The notes: generated from the sequence alone by a model not told the origin. A stretch of 64,000 bases of DNA from Limnephilus marmoratus (GCA_917880885.1 OU862919.1:50629058-50693057); one strand, 5' to 3'; counted from the first letter of the stretch, positions 52,126 to 63,840 are shown. A program made the numbers and translations.

Positions 52126-53404
52126 CGAGGGTGGGTTTTTAAGTTCGCGGAATTGGGAGTGGAAATAAAAATCCAAAATTATTTTTCCTTTTCCATATAT
52201 TCACCTTCTACCTTCATACATTTTTTATATCTTTCAATTAACTTATGTACTTATACCCTAAAAAAAAGATTTGTCTCTGTCTAAAAAATACGCCGAAATG
52301 GCATCCTTCACTTCTTCACCACTTGAAAACTTTTTCCCACGAAGTTCTTTTTTCAAGTTTGGAAATGTGTAATACTCACTGGGAGCCAGGTCAGAACTGT
52401 AAAGTGGGTGTGGCAAAATTTCGAAGCCCACCTTCTCGCAACACGGTTCTTGTGAAAAGGCGCGTTGTCGTGCAGAAAGAGGACAACTTTGGTCAAATTT
52501 TCCCTTCTTTTTTCCTCGATGGCTTCCATTAAGTACATTAGGATTGAAGCGTAGTAATCTCCGGTTATGGAAACACCTTTATCTTTGTAATCGATCAACA
52601 GGATTCCTTCTGAGTCCCAAAAGACTGTCGCCATGATTTTCCCAGCCGATTATGACACCTTAAACTTCTTGGGTGGTGGTGTGCCTTTCTGTGCCATTGT
52701 ATTGAGTCCTGTTTAGACTCAGGTTTATAATGATGAACCCAAATTTCATAACCAGTAACAATGTGAGTCAACACTCCATCTTTGTCTTCCCCACAGACAG
52801 AGGTCCGAAAATGCACGAGAACACTCCACGCGCTGTTGATTTTGAGGCGGCATGAGCATTCCCGGCATCCATCTTGCGCTTACTCTAGTCATGCCAAGAT
52901 GGTCGTGAAGAATTTTGAAAATGGTTGTATCTGACACTCAAACCATTTCTGCGAGCTGTTTCTTCTTTAGTCGGGCATCTTCTAGTATTTATTTGTCGAT
53001 TTTTTTAATAATTTCCGGAGTGGTCTCCTCGATTGGCCTCCCTGGCAGTGGGTCGTCTTTAAGTGACTCCCTGTCTTGTTTTAAGAGGGTATGCCACTTC
53101 TAAATCATAGTTTTATCTGGACAAGAGTCCCCGTAAACGGTTGACATTTCTTTCAGTATGGTCTGAACTGATTTTCCTTGCTTGGCTAGAATTTTTATAA
53201 CAGCACGAAACTCGATTTTCTCCATATTTCACAATTTCTTCCCGATTGACTTGTTTGGTCGACGACTAAGGCTCAAAGACTAAGGACTTAATTACGATAA
53301 AGCCCGGTGTTTATACTAATAATGAGTTGTTCAATTAGTATTCAATTCAGCGACACCCCCACTAATCACCTACCTACCCACTCCGCGAACTTAATTCCCA
53401 GCAC
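52126..53404 (-). mobile_element. Mariner element with inverted ends and TA duplication, inactive
   Basis: Length 1,279 bp, close to the usual 1.3 kb. The ends share TTAAGTTCGCGGA inverted (left GGTGGGTTTTTAAGTTCGCG, right reversed CTGGGAATTAAGTTCGCGGA). TA flanks both sides (52124-52125 and 53405-53406). The transposase inside is broken. Confidence 0.85.
52230..53225 (-). pseudogene. Mariner transposase pseudogene
   Basis: On the minus strand the frame begins MEKIEFRAVIKILAKQGKS at 53225, the N-terminal helix-turn-helix region. Later pieces include SDTTIFKILHDHLGMTRVSA, SDTTI being preceded by stops, and then HIVTGYEIWVHHY. MATVFWDSEGILLIDY then leads to VVLFLHDNAPFHKNRVARRW, which holds the second catalytic Asp (HDNAP), and the C-terminal KKELRGKKFSSGEEV. 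Several in-frame stops (for example near 53103 and 52937) and frame changes near 52810 and 52620 show decay. The enzyme would have cut and pasted the element via a DD34D triad; this copy cannot. Homologous active copies elsewhere could still move it if the ends work. Confidence 0.85.
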
Positions 53405-53640
53405 TATTACAAAGTTCCATTGCAAGGTGCTAACATCACTTGCACCCTTTATTTTGTTTGTATCTTACAGTTGATCATTGTTACGAGGCGCATTATATGT
53501 CGTCACTTTGAATGGGGTTCTAATTTCGCCTTACCATGTTCTGAGATTTCAAAATTTGAAAAGACGAATTTTCGTAATCTAATTAATAATTTTTGATATT
53601 TTTGAATGTAGCTATTACTTTGTGGTTATCCATTATAGAA
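53405..53640. other. Unassigned spacer before the Penelope-like remnant
   Basis: No feature recognised. Confidence 0.5.
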
Positions 53641-54365
53641 TAATGAAATAATTTTACTTTGTATAAACCACTTATTTGATGTGCAAATCCGACCGGTTTC
53701 GGAACAAACGTTCCTCCGTCAGGGAAAGCTTATACTAATTTGACAGTTTCGAACAATGTTTTATTATGGTAGGGGTGGAGCTGTTGCTAGATAATAATGT
53801 AGATTGGGTAGGTAGGTATTAGTGTAGAGTGGGTGGGTAGGGGAACAAATCCATGATTGGGCTATATGACAATATTTTTTGTTTATTGATAATAGATTCA
53901 TTATTTTTAAGGGATTTTTTAATTTCCAAGGCTTCTAAGTTATCTAAACGTTTTCCTTTATGATTAATATGAAGAATATTTATCCCTGTATTTTTTTCAA
54001 AACTATGGTTATTTTCAATGATATGATTAGCAAACTCAGAAAAATTATTATTATTAAGACACTTTAAATGTTCTTTGATTCTGATTTCAAAATTACGAGT
54101 GGTTTTTCCAATATAAAATGAGGGACAATCATTGCATTTGAGTTTATATATTCCGGAATTAGTCAATTTATGGTCTTTATCTTTAGTATTTCTCAAAAAA
54201 TTACCGATATTATTTCTTGTATAAAACGCTGGTTTAATATTAGAAGGAAGATTTTTGCAACATTGAACTGAAAAATTATTAATATACAAAATTTTACGCC
54301 ATTCTTTATCATTAATATTATTAGAATTGTATAGATATTTATTTTTTGAAATTTTGATAAGTTTT
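53640..54365 (-). mobile_element. Penelope-like element, 3' part with GIY-YIG domain and hammerhead-like end
   Basis: In minus orientation the element has the C-terminal coding region (54365 to 53819), a ~90-bp spacer, then a conserved block with TTTCCCTGACGGAGGAACG..GTTCCGAAAC (core 53696-53722). The same block recurs at 56898-56924. The combination of GIY-YIG endonuclease and hammerhead-type sequence is characteristic of Penelope-like elements. Confidence 0.7.
53819..54365 (-). pseudogene. GIY-YIG endonuclease domain of a Penelope-like element
   Basis: The main frame (156 codons from ATG 54289) reads SGIYKLKCNDCPSFYIGKTT followed by RNFEIRIKEHL, the GIY-YIG core with its catalytic Arg region, and HIIENNHSF downstream. 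The frame extends upstream without an ATG to about 54365 (NDKEWRKILYINNF). Penelope-like proteins carry this nuclease behind the reverse transcriptase; here the RT part is missing. The nuclease would nick target DNA for insertion. The frame ends LFPYPPTLH at 53819, identical to the ending of the fragment at 57046. Confidence 0.75.
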
Positions 54366-55175
54366 TTTATTTAGGATGTTATCAATAAATTTTGGTTCAT
54401 ATCATATAATATATTATATAATATATTATATAATATATTATATATTTATATTTATATTCATATAATAATTTTTGATTTTGAGATTTAATCTTGCGTAAAG
54501 TGTTTTGAATAACCATGGAAATTAAGTTTTAATGGAAAATATTTTACTGGAAAATATTTAAATACGATGTGGCCCTACCTTGGAATTGCATCCGGGAAAT
54601 GAAATTAGAACATTATGCAATGAATTATTATGCCCTAGCTGGTTGCACCCTGATGGATTTGCTTGTTTAGGCATGTTCTAAAATGGTAAGTATACTTCCT
54701 ATTTAAATTTTTAATGATGTGAAATTAAAATACTTTACACAAGATTCAACCTCAAAATCAGACATTGGTAAATAGATTATCAGAAATCGTCTTTGCTAAC
54801 TTTGACACCTTAGGTCTTAGAACAAGGTAAAGTGAAGTTAGAATCCTATCCAAATGAGGTGATGATTTGTTTCAACACTACAGTCAGCTTAACAAAAAAA
54901 TATTCGTATTTCACCAATGCAAAATCGGCGTGACTATTTTTGATAGGTGAATCTTGATTGTAGATACGTGAACTGTTAACATCATTCGTTTCGGGGATAA
55001 GCCTTCCTCCGTTTGATTTTGATTTTATTTTGTAGTTTTACAATGCTGGTTTTTGAGTTATACAGTGTTCGTTTTACGCTTTCACTTTATCGCTGTCAGG
55101 AAATATAATGTTTCATTGCTTTACGACTGATGAAATCAAAAAATGCCTGTGTACATTAGTATACAATCATAAAGT
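54366..55175. other. Unassigned; AT-repeat at 54400-54475
   Basis: ATAATATATTAT repeats in tandem at about 54405-54445. Nothing else recognised. Confidence 0.55.
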
Positions 55176-55177
55176 TT

Positions 55178-55872
55178 GTCAAATAAGAGTAGAAAACATA
55201 GGGGCGCCACTGTTGTTCAAATGGCAATACTAAAGTATAATTATGGTGGTAATCTAAAGCAGTTTAACCAAATTTTTATTAAAAATTAAAAAGGCATAAA
55301 AGTAAAAAAAATATTTTTTCATTCCACTGATATCAAAATTAGAATTGCGTATAGGTATATTATTATTATATCTTTGAAATTTTGTGTTAACGTAATGAAG
55401 AATAACGTTATTGTAATAAAATATAAAGCACACTTTGGAAAATGCTCACATTTATTTAATATTAGCTCAAGTGCCTACTAGCGTTGTCCAAGCTTTTGAT
55501 CATGTCTCTAATTTTAGATCTGAATATATTTAACTCATTCAGATCTAAAAGTAGTGTAACTAAACTCACCATTATTGATTCTTCCTTTCTACCTACTATT
55601 ACATTAAAATTTATGTTAAATTAAATGAAAGCCAATCACTTTGTAAAATACAATTTGATCAAATTTATGTCATTAAGTAGGTAACTTAATAACAGTGCTT
55701 CTTCGATTTAATTTTTTTTTTAAGAAAAAAAAATGTATATTTAAATGTGTATACAGTGTTCTGTATTTTCAGCGTCATTGCAGTTTAAAAGAATATTTGA
55801 CAGGTAAATTGGTGTTGCCAGCCTACAAATTTTGTAGTTCCATTTTTTATATTTTCTACTCTTATTTGACAT
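55178..55872. repeat. Possible TIR element (~695 bp)
   Basis: TGTCAAATAAGAGTAGAAAA at 55178 recurs inverted at the right end (TTTTCTACTCTTATTTGACA, ending 55872). No transposase and no clear target duplication. Confidence 0.55.
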
Positions 55873-56365
55873 ACTCTATATGCACGTATAACGATCGTCC
55901 AGTTGATTATTGATTAGAAATTTCCAAAATACTATGTTTTGATAAAATGAGGAAATAAATATACGAATGCCCGCCACAAACCAAATTTTATTTACACTTG
56001 TCCGACACATTAGTATTCTACTGGTTACCGAGAAAACATCAACTTTTTGTTGATTTCATTACAAGTTTTTCTGCATTATAATTGATTTTTTAAGAGTTAT
56101 CTGAGTTTTGTATCAGATAGAGAGTACACTTTTACATATAACTGCACACTCAACTCAAATTTCGATTTTTCGGAGATGTCTTACTAATAAAGTGAACGAT
56201 CGATGTGTAGATGATTTGTATCCTGACGAAGAAACCTTATGTTTTGAAAGACATCGATATCGACGCTCCTAAAGAACAATGTCTGATGTGCGATTTTGTA
56301 GTTTTGCAATAGAGCTGTATAAATACTGTAATCCCAGCATGTAGTGGAGTGGAGCTGGCTGGCGA
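55873..56365. other. Unassigned; partly a dispersed repeat
   Basis: 56100-56210 resembles 17390-17500 (GTATCAGATAGAGAGTACAC; TTTCGATTTTTCGG). No gene seen. Confidence 0.5.
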
Positions 56366-56530
56366 CACGGTATCGCTTCTAAGTACATAAGCACACATTT
56401 CATCACTAACAATTACACATCTGCCCTGATGATGGACACTGCACTGTAAAGCTGTCCGAAACGTTGGCTAAAGGAGGAGGTAGCGCAACACGGCATAACA
56501 CCCCAAAAATAAATAACAAAAATACCTCTG
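56366..56530 (+). repeat. Family E repeat with intact hammerhead-like core
   Basis: GACACGGTATCGCTTCTAAG through AACACCCCAAAAATAAATAA. The core is CTGATGA at 56426, a GGACA/TGTCC stem with a longer loop, and GAAAC at 56458. Confidence 0.65.
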
Positions 56531-56789
56531 GCCGTGAAAATCTAAAATCATATCTGATCTGTATAAAGTTTCGTTTCTGCATTTTTATGGTTTCAGATAT
56601 CAAGAAATATAGTATTGTTTGATATTTTACAATTCATTAAAAATTCCGAAAAAACAGACTTTCAAATCAACAAAATTAGCTAACAAAACTTTAATTTTTA
56701 AATTTTTAGCACATCCGACATTGTTTTTCGGGACCTTCGATATGTTTTATTAAAACTGATGGTGCGAACAAAGTTATGTAGCTATTTTT

Positions 56790-57370
56790 ATTTATATTTT
56801 TGAATGTAGCTATAACTTTGTGGTTATCCATTATAGAAAAATGAAACAATTCAACTTTGTTTAAACCACTTAAACATATAATGCGCAAATCCTACCGGTT
56901 TCGGAACAAACGTTCCTTCTTCAGGGAAAGCTTGTACTAATTTGACAGTTTCGAACAATGTTTTATTATGGTAGGGGTGGAGCCGTTGCTAGTTATTAAT
57001 GTAGAGTGGGTGGGTAAGTATTAATGTAGAGTGGGTGGGTAAGTATTAATGTAGAGTGGGTGGGTAGGGGAACAAATCCATGATTGGGCTATAAGACAAT
57101 ATTTTTTGTTTGTTTATAATAGATTCATTATTTTTAAGGGATTTTTTAATTTCCAAGGCTTCTAAGTTATCTAAATGTTTTGTTGAATAAAGGTCTTGAA
57201 GAAGTTCCTGCCCATTGAATGTGATTTTCCTGTTGTCCGTACCAAATAGCCAGCATATTGACCACTGCTGCTGGAACATCTCGCTTTATGAGTTTTTCCC
57301 ATAATAATTGATGGGAAACATTATATAAGTGGTTTATACAAAGTTGAATTGTTTCATTTTTCTATTTTTA
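56790..57370 (-). mobile_element. Penelope-like remnant with inverted partial terminal repeat
   Basis: The minus-strand coding end (57046-about 57180) is nearly identical to 53819-53950 and again ends LFPYPPTLH. A 24-bp GTAGAGTGGGTGGGTAAGTATTAAT-type unit (shown in part) is tandemly repeated near 57000-57065. The pLTR-like block with core 56898-56924 follows. GAAACAATTCAACTTTGT at 56845-56865 recurs inverted at 57340-57360. Inverted terminal pieces are a known oddity of Penelope-like insertions. Confidence 0.65.
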
Positions 57371-57795
57371 TTTAATTTAAATATAAGTAAATTTACCTTA
57401 TTTTAAAACAATGCCTTTAAAGAATTCCTTTCTATTGCCATTTCAAAGTAGGTAAAAGCTTCTTAGTAATATAAGGGTTAATGTTGATATGTTTATTTTC
57501 GTTCTTAAATCAACCTTAGTTGACAGTTACGGGGGTAAGTTTAGTGATTTATTCAACATCACACGAAAGGAAATGTTCCACTGGGAGATGTAAACTGTAC
57601 CATGATTTATGAACAAATTCACAACCTTCTAATAATAACAGTATTATGATGGGTGCCCTGTAATGATTGTTATTTCTATTTCAGAAAACAACCACTGTTA
57701 TTTTGTGAACGACGATTTATGTTTTGCCCAAAATTCAGAACATGGTATCAGCCCTTAGACAATCAGCCATCGGACAAAATCTACATTTATTTATG
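57371..57795. other. Unassigned sequence
   Basis: No feature recognised. Confidence 0.5.
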
Positions 57796-57796
57796 A

Positions 57797-57905
57797 CTAG
57801 CTGGTTCCCGGCATGCGTTGCAATGCAATATTCAAAGAAATACATTGTTTCTCCCAGAATCACCTTCCCGTGCGTCCCCATTCCCCTCCCACGTCCCCTT
57901 CCTAA
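57797..57905 (-). repeat. Helitron 3'-end fragment
   Basis: CTAGCTGGTTCCCGGCATGC is the reversed Helitron 3' end, followed by the C-rich stretch. It is truncated at about 57905 and adjoins a block (57961-58027) shared with 26580-26660. Confidence 0.65.
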
Positions 57906-58120
57906 CTAGCTTTATAAATTATAGCCTATATGTTATTCTATTCATTAAAATCCATTTAGTAGGTTTTGCGTGAAAGAGTAACAAACACACATACATCCAT
58001 ACAAACTTTGGAGTAATATTAGTAAGATTTACATAGGTTACTACACACATGCAATAAAATTGAAAATGATTGATGAATGAATCAATGTGTAAGAAGCATA
58101 ATCGATTATATGATGGATGC

Positions 58121-58210
58121 CTTGATGATGGACACTGCAACGCTGTTCGAAACGTTGGCTAAAGAAGGAGGTAGCGCAACACGGTATAACACCCAAAACA
58201 AAATAACGAA
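58121..58210 (+). repeat. Family E repeat, partial
   Basis: TTGATGATGGACACTGCAAC, with GAAAC at 58149. The core has one C-to-T change at the first position of CTGATGA. Confidence 0.6.
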
Positions 58211-58324
58211 AAAAAAAGTCATTACAATCCTTACTTAAAGTTATAATTTAAAATATATAGATCATTTTATCTTTTTTAAACTGCATATTATCTTTTAAAT
58301 TAGTTCCAATTTTTGAGCTATCAT

Positions 58325-58985
58325 TTTGTTAAGCCGTCATTTTGATAAGCCATCATTTTAAAATAAGCATTATTTTAATAAGCCATTATTTTAATAAACC
58401 ATTATTTTCATAAGCCATTATTTTAATGGGCCATCATTTTGATAAGCCATCAATTCGATAAGCCTACAATTTTGATAAGCCATCAATTCGATAAGCCTAC
58501 AATTTTGATAAGCCATCACTTTGTTAAGTCATCATTTTGAAAAGCCATCATTTTGATAAGCCATAATTTTTGATAAGCCATAATTTTGATAAGCCATCAT
58601 TTTGATAAGTCATCATTTTGAAAAGCCATAGTTTTGATAATCATCATTTTGATAATCCATCATTTTGAAAAGCAACATTATTTGAACAAATAATGTTGCT
58701 TTAAATTAAAACAACACGTTACATAACACTGTAACGTGCTGACTGAAACGTTGGATAAAGAAGGAGGTAGCGCAACATGGCATAACACCTCAAAAACAAA
58801 TAACGAAAATACTTTTAGCCGTGAAAATCTAAAAACGTGTCAGACATCATTTGTTTCCACATAAAACACCACTAAATTGCTCAACACTGATTTTGCTTAA
58901 AAATCATTTTCATAAATCCTCATTTTTAAAGCCATCATTTTGATAAGACATCATTTTCGTAAGCCTTCATTTTTAAAGGTATGAT
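58325..58985. repeat. 16-bp satellite (AAGCCATCATTTTGAT)n, interrupted by a family E insertion
   Basis: About 22 irregular units at 58325-58668 and several more at 58905-58985. Between them lie a 34-bp palindrome and a family E repeat (about 58725-58850), probably a later insertion. Confidence 0.85.
58669..58702. repeat. 34-bp perfect palindrome
   Basis: AAAGCAACATTATTTG, AA, CAAATAATGTTGCTTT: 16-bp arms without mismatch, at the edge of the satellite. Confidence 0.9.
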
Positions 58986-59840
58986 TTGGATAAGCAAACC
59001 TTGCTGTTTATGCAACATCGAGTCGTACAAAAATACGAACACCATAATAATACAAAATATTGGTTGCTTCTGGATGAAAATACATAAAATTAGAATAAAT
59101 TGGCAGAATGAACTCTTGCATTTTAATCAAAGAAAACAAGATTTGATTTTTTATAAAAACATCGTTTTATTTCACTGATAAATCTTACACTATTCTAAGT
59201 CTACATACATTTTAATATTACACGATATGAAAATTCTAATTATTTAAATGATATCCTTTTTGAATCTTCAGCAAAAATCAAATCTATAGTGATTCGTTTC
59301 ACTGGAATTTAAGGCAATAAATTAATATAACAATAGATGATATGAAGTCGTTCCGAAAATACACATTAATATTTTTACAAACATTTTTATGACCCAATCC
59401 AATGAATAATGGTTTTCACTGTTAATGAATTTTCCCACAATTTCAGTTCATGTCATTTAATAAGCGATAAGCTTTTGTCACAGCTGATGTTTTAAAAAAG
59501 TCAAAATTTTTATGATAAAAAATCGTTCATCCCAAAACGCTGCGGTGATTGTTCTTTAGACCGACAAAAACTCATCGGTTCAGCGAAATATGCTCTGCAA
59601 AACTCAATTAAGGTCAACATGCACCAATTTCATTACTAAATTTTTAAGTTGATTAACGTTTCACTCGACCACTCGTGTGTGTCAATATGTAGTAATTGTG
59701 CGTTGTTGCCTCGGTAAAGTTTTCAAATAGGATTTTTATTATTACCTATTTTAAATTCGTTTTACTCGGGTGTCAGCAAGGTAATTTTATTTCATAGATT
59801 ATTAAACAGATTAACGGACAACACTTTCAATCCGTACTTT
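58986..59840. other. Unassigned sequence downstream of the channel gene
   Basis: No gene or repeat boundary recognised. Confidence 0.5.
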
Positions 59841-59846
59841 TGGCAC

Positions 59847-59852
59847 TTTATT
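59847..59852 (-). terminator. Polyadenylation signal of the channel gene
   Basis: Minus-strand AATAAA (in CCGTAAAAATAAAGTGCC), about 135 bp after the stop codon. Confidence 0.6.
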
Positions 59853-59983
59853 TTTACGGGATGCCGAAATATGTGAAAACTAAATGAAATATTTTACAAT
59901 ATCGCTCCGTTGAATTAAAGCATTCCCAATCATAACATTCTGAGTTCAGTGTCCTTGTTAACGGCATCCCGTTTGGCGCAATA

Positions 59984-60473
59984 TCAGTGTCTCACAAGTC
60001 CCAGAGAATTGGCTAGCTGGGTGCATTTGGCCATCACTTCTTCTTGAACTAAACTAAAGGACATGGCTATGAGTACCAGCCCAAACACGAGATACGCACA
60101 GCACGCGAACAAGTGAACATGTTCATTTTTACTAGAGTCTGACGAGATTTTGGAACTGTTTTGACCTGGAGCAAAGTCTCCAAAGCCAATCGTAGAGATG
60201 GCGATGAAACAGAAGTACACAGAGTCGAGGAAACTCCAGTCCTCCCAGACGGAGAATATGGTGGCTCCGAGAGCCAGGTAGACTGTCAGGAATATCAGGA
60301 CGACAGCCACCGGAACCGGCGGGTGGTGGAGGTTGTCTTGCGCCTGGTGATGGGAGACACTGGCTGGGGTGCTTGGGCAGGACTTGAGCTGGTCGTCCTT
60401 GCTGGCTGCTTGGTGACCAGTTTGGGACCGCCAGATGAGGGGGATCTTCGATGGAGTGTCATGGGTACAGTTG
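59984..60473 (-). CDS. Two-pore-domain potassium channel, terminal coding exon (TM3, pore 2, TM4)
   Basis: The protein would form K+ leak channels in the plasma membrane as a dimer. The exon follows an acceptor (TTGTGTTTACAG, exon from 60473). It encodes a cytosolic linker (NCTHDTPSKIPLIWRSQTGH ... HHPPVP), then TM3 (AVVLIFLTVYLALGATIFSV). The second pore helix and filter follow (SVYFCFIAISTIGFGDFAPG, filter TIGFGD), then TM4 (HLFACCAYLVFGLVLIAMSF). The tail is short, ending GLVRH and TGA at 59984-59986. It starts with one base of a codon split after TG in the upstream exon. The extra GC of this exon fits a host gene. The exons for TM1, pore 1 and TM2 lie upstream, probably beyond 64000. Exact orthologue not determined. 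Confidence 0.9.
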
Positions 60474-60964
60474 CTGTAAACACAAGTATTATTATTAACA
60501 TGAAAACTTTACTGGAAATGTCACAAAATTTTTAAATGTCGAAAATAATTTCACTTTTGCGGTTAATTATAAAATTCAACATATTATAAACTCTTATTTA
60601 TAAGCTACGACAAACAAATACCGAATGGAATTATTTTTTACACTCCTTAAATTGTTAAATTTTATATCCAGCAGGATCAAAAATAACTTTATTAGCGCCT
60701 TTTTTTTCCTTTTGAGCGTAACATTTTTGAATTTTTGAAATATTTATTTTACTACTAACGTTTTTGGCTTTGATTTTTATTTTAACTTTGATTAAAAAAA
60801 TAATAAAATAATAATAATAAAACCAGAAACATATTTCCACGTTTATTTAGGCCGCATGAGAACTATTATACCATTCTGACCCAAAAAACTACCCTCGGTC
60901 TCAAATAACAAAGGAGATTCCGTTACACTTCCCAGGAATACTAAATAAATAATAAAATATTCAC
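60474..60964 (-). other. Intron of the channel gene
   Basis: 491 bp, donor GTGAATATT at 60964 and acceptor TTTACAG at 60474. AT-rich with T-runs. The phase matches on both sides: the upstream exon ends with TG and the downstream exon begins with C, giving a Cys codon. Confidence 0.75.
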
Positions 60965-61148
60965 CATTCCCCATCGGAGTCGTCCGTGTCCACCGCATCG
61001 TCCACGGAGTTGAGGTCCCCCTCGGGGGGCCCGCGGCCCTGCCCCCTCCCCCTTCCCCCTTGGCTTCCTTGGCCTCCGCCCCCCCCGCCCGGGCAGCACT
61101 TCCGGGGGGTGCCGGAAGCCGAGGTGGTCGCGGTGAGCTGCGACTCTG
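60965..61148 (-). CDS. Channel gene, penultimate exon (TM2-TM3 cytosolic linker, Gly-rich)
   Basis: The acceptor is TTTCTTTTCCAG. The frame that joins correctly to the next exon reads ESQLTATTSASGTPRKCCPG, a Gly/Gln/Arg-rich stretch (GGGQGSQGGRGRGQGRGPP), then DLNSVDDAVDTDDSDGE. This is the acidic end of a long intracellular M2-M3 loop, a variable region in these channels and a usual site of phosphorylation and partner binding. The acceptor is a CAGCAG tandem, so isoforms with or without one residue are possible. Another frame is also open here but lacks continuity with the channel exon. Confidence rests on frame and phase rather than homology. Confidence 0.7.
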
Positions 61149-62415
61149 CTGGAAAAGAAACAGAATTAATGATGCGGTTTTATAAAGCAATCTTGGGTAT
61201 TTCCTGCATTCAGATCACCCTGTAATAAAATATGTTTCAAACCATTAGAGAGATAAACCGTTGAAGTGTTTCTAATTTTTAACTGAAAACTCGAGGTGGA
61301 AATCCACTTTAATATACAAAGGTTTTTTTTTATCATAAATTCATTGAACCTACATCATCGTTATACAATTCTATGAATGTATTATCTACACGTGCTATAT
61401 TGTCGTTTATGGCTTAAAATTGCAAGTCAGTACACAAATTAATTTGAATATATTACACAAGATGGCTTTACCACTCGAACGATTTTGGTCGAAAAATGGA
61501 CCACTTTTATTTTTATGCGATTGATTTCGGTCCAAAAATGGACCACATTTTCCTACCATGCGTAAAACATTTATTGTAATTATTCAAAACATTTCCTTGG
61601 CCAGCCGTATATTTTAAAACGAAGTTATTGTAATGATTTATCTATCATGACCATGGATGTCGCAAATCCGAACTTCGTAGAACTATTTTAGAACGATGTT
61701 AAAAATAAATTTAAAAAAAAAAAAATTTCCGCCGAATTTTTGATCAGCTGTTTAAGGATATTAAGTCATTTTTCCATAGATATGCACTTTTCGTATGTTT
61801 GAATAATATATTAATATTAATATTTCAAGTATACCACAGACAACACAGAGAAATCGAAAATATTCTATGTTGACTCGAATAAGTATCCCTCACGGCAGTT
61901 TCAAGTAAAAACAGACACAGGATTCGCGCATTTACAAACTTTACGATTTTTTTTATATTTCTTTTATAAATCTTACAAATATGAAATAAACGGTGAAATA
62001 CAGGTTAATTCATTGGCTATATAGCACTATAATAAATTTTTATGTCTCCATGTTAAAATTCAAACATACGATTTTTTTTTTTTTGTTGGCGAAAAATTTT
62101 AAAAATGACCTTCTTGGAAACCTCAAGCAATCGAGGCAAATTTATTTATTTCACGTGTGAGTGGATGCAAACGACGGACACGTTATTACCAGATGTCTAA
62201 ATAAAAACTACCTGCTACCAAAAACTACTGCCACCAAAAACCTTAGAATACAATGTCCATAAATTTACAACGTGTTATCCAATTAAATAAAAACAATTTT
62301 TGGAAAGAGACGTATTTAATAATAAATAATCTACATAATAAAAATAACAATTAAATACACACGCCGATCCTAAACAAAAAAAATTGTTAGTTTTTTTTTA
62401 ATTTACATTATGTGG
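61149..62415. other. Unassigned, probably upstream intron of the channel gene
   Basis: GGTCCAAAAATGGACC (palindromic) occurs in a ~35-bp direct repeat at about 61489-61550. No exon with channel features found on the minus strand. Confidence 0.45.
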
Positions 62416-62417
62416 CT

Positions 62418-62790
62418 CCACACAGAAGGAGGAAAATTATTCCTCTCAGAACCTATGTCACCTTAGGGGATGCTGGGAAGAGGGTAGTATAAAGGAAAAG
62501 GAGGAGTGGAAGTTCTGAGCAAGAAAAAGGAATGAGGGGTTGGTAAGAGTTTGGGGGTCACTTTGTGCCCAGGAGTGACGGACGTGTGATTCCATCCCTC
62601 CAACTGCGGTGCAAGAGAATGGGTTGAGAGAGGGGGGCTGGAGAGGTCAAAAGGCCTCACCTAGACAAACCTCACCGCACGAACCCGGACACCCCTGCTA
62701 AGTCACCAAACGTAGGGAACCATTTGGGAGGTAGGTTGGCAAGGGTGTTGGTTATCCAATAAATGGTTCCCGGTGCGGTGGTACCTAAAT
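62418..62790 (+). repeat. Dispersed repeat family A, near-complete copy
   Basis: GGAGGAAAATTATTCCTCTC to CCAATAAATGGTTCCCGGTG, all family A blocks in order. Likely inside an intron of the channel gene. Confidence 0.75.
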
Positions 62791-63840
62791 TGTTGTGAGT
62801 TTGTTATTAAGCCGCCGCTACCCGAATTTCTACCGATTTCTTACATATCTCCCTTAAACATTTGAAGTTTTTAAGCTGTTAAAAAAATATACGTTATTTT
62901 TGAAGATAATATCTAGTTGCGTTCCACACCGAAAACAAATTATATGAAATTCCCTCCATAGGAAAAAATCGCAAAGTATGCTCCGAAAATTATTATAAAC
63001 ACGTTTGTTTCAGTTGTTTTACAAGTTATAGTTGTGAAAAAATTCACAATGTTTCTTTAAAGACGCCTTCCATAGATATTTGCTCAATTTTACACGAGCC
63101 GTGTTTTATTAAACATTTACACGATTTTCGCAAAAATTTTATCGCTTTAAATATTTAACATTCGTAATAACATATTTCTCCATCTTCTTCTTTTTGAGCG
63201 CAGATGAGGCGCCTTAAAAACCCGTTAACAAAATCTATCTGTTTAAAGGAATTTCAAATAACAATAATTTTACAGTAACATGGAAAAAAACATTTATGGA
63301 AAAATAAATTAAATTAAATCAATTGAAGTGTGTTTCGTAAGTGAGCCTATATTATTGTGATATTAACATTATAACCGAATCAATTTCATTAACTTGTCTA
63401 GAGCCAGCAGCAGTCGAAACGTGCGTCTTATACGAGTTCAGTATAATTTTTATTTTTGACCAACTTTTTCTTACAAATTATTGATCACATTTCAAGGAAT
63501 TTCTGTCCAAAGTTCGAAAGGAGCAATCTATGAAATGAAGGGCTGTTCTCTCTCAACAAGCTCAGAGATAAACCGCTGTCCGCGACTAAATTGAAAGGGC
63601 AAAATTAATTTGGTTAAAACGATAATTAACTAATATTGGTCTGTTGGGAATTGTAACTTTACTGACGGAAGTCAGGTTGATCATTTTCAACTATATTCAC
63701 GACTTATATCATGAAGATTTTAATCATTTTTACTCTAAACCGTGGTTTTTTTTCTATTCCTATTGTCAAATTATGGGTAATTGAAATCGTGATGTATTTT
63801 TTAAATATAAATTTATCTACAGTAGAAGAGTAATTTTTTC
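62791..63840. other. Unassigned AT-rich sequence
   Basis: No gene or RNA feature recognised. Confidence 0.5.

Noticed and set aside
60843..61190. Alternative 115-codon frame over the channel linker exon
   Set aside because: It reads through the donor and acceptor and does not join in phase with the pore exon; the other frame does.
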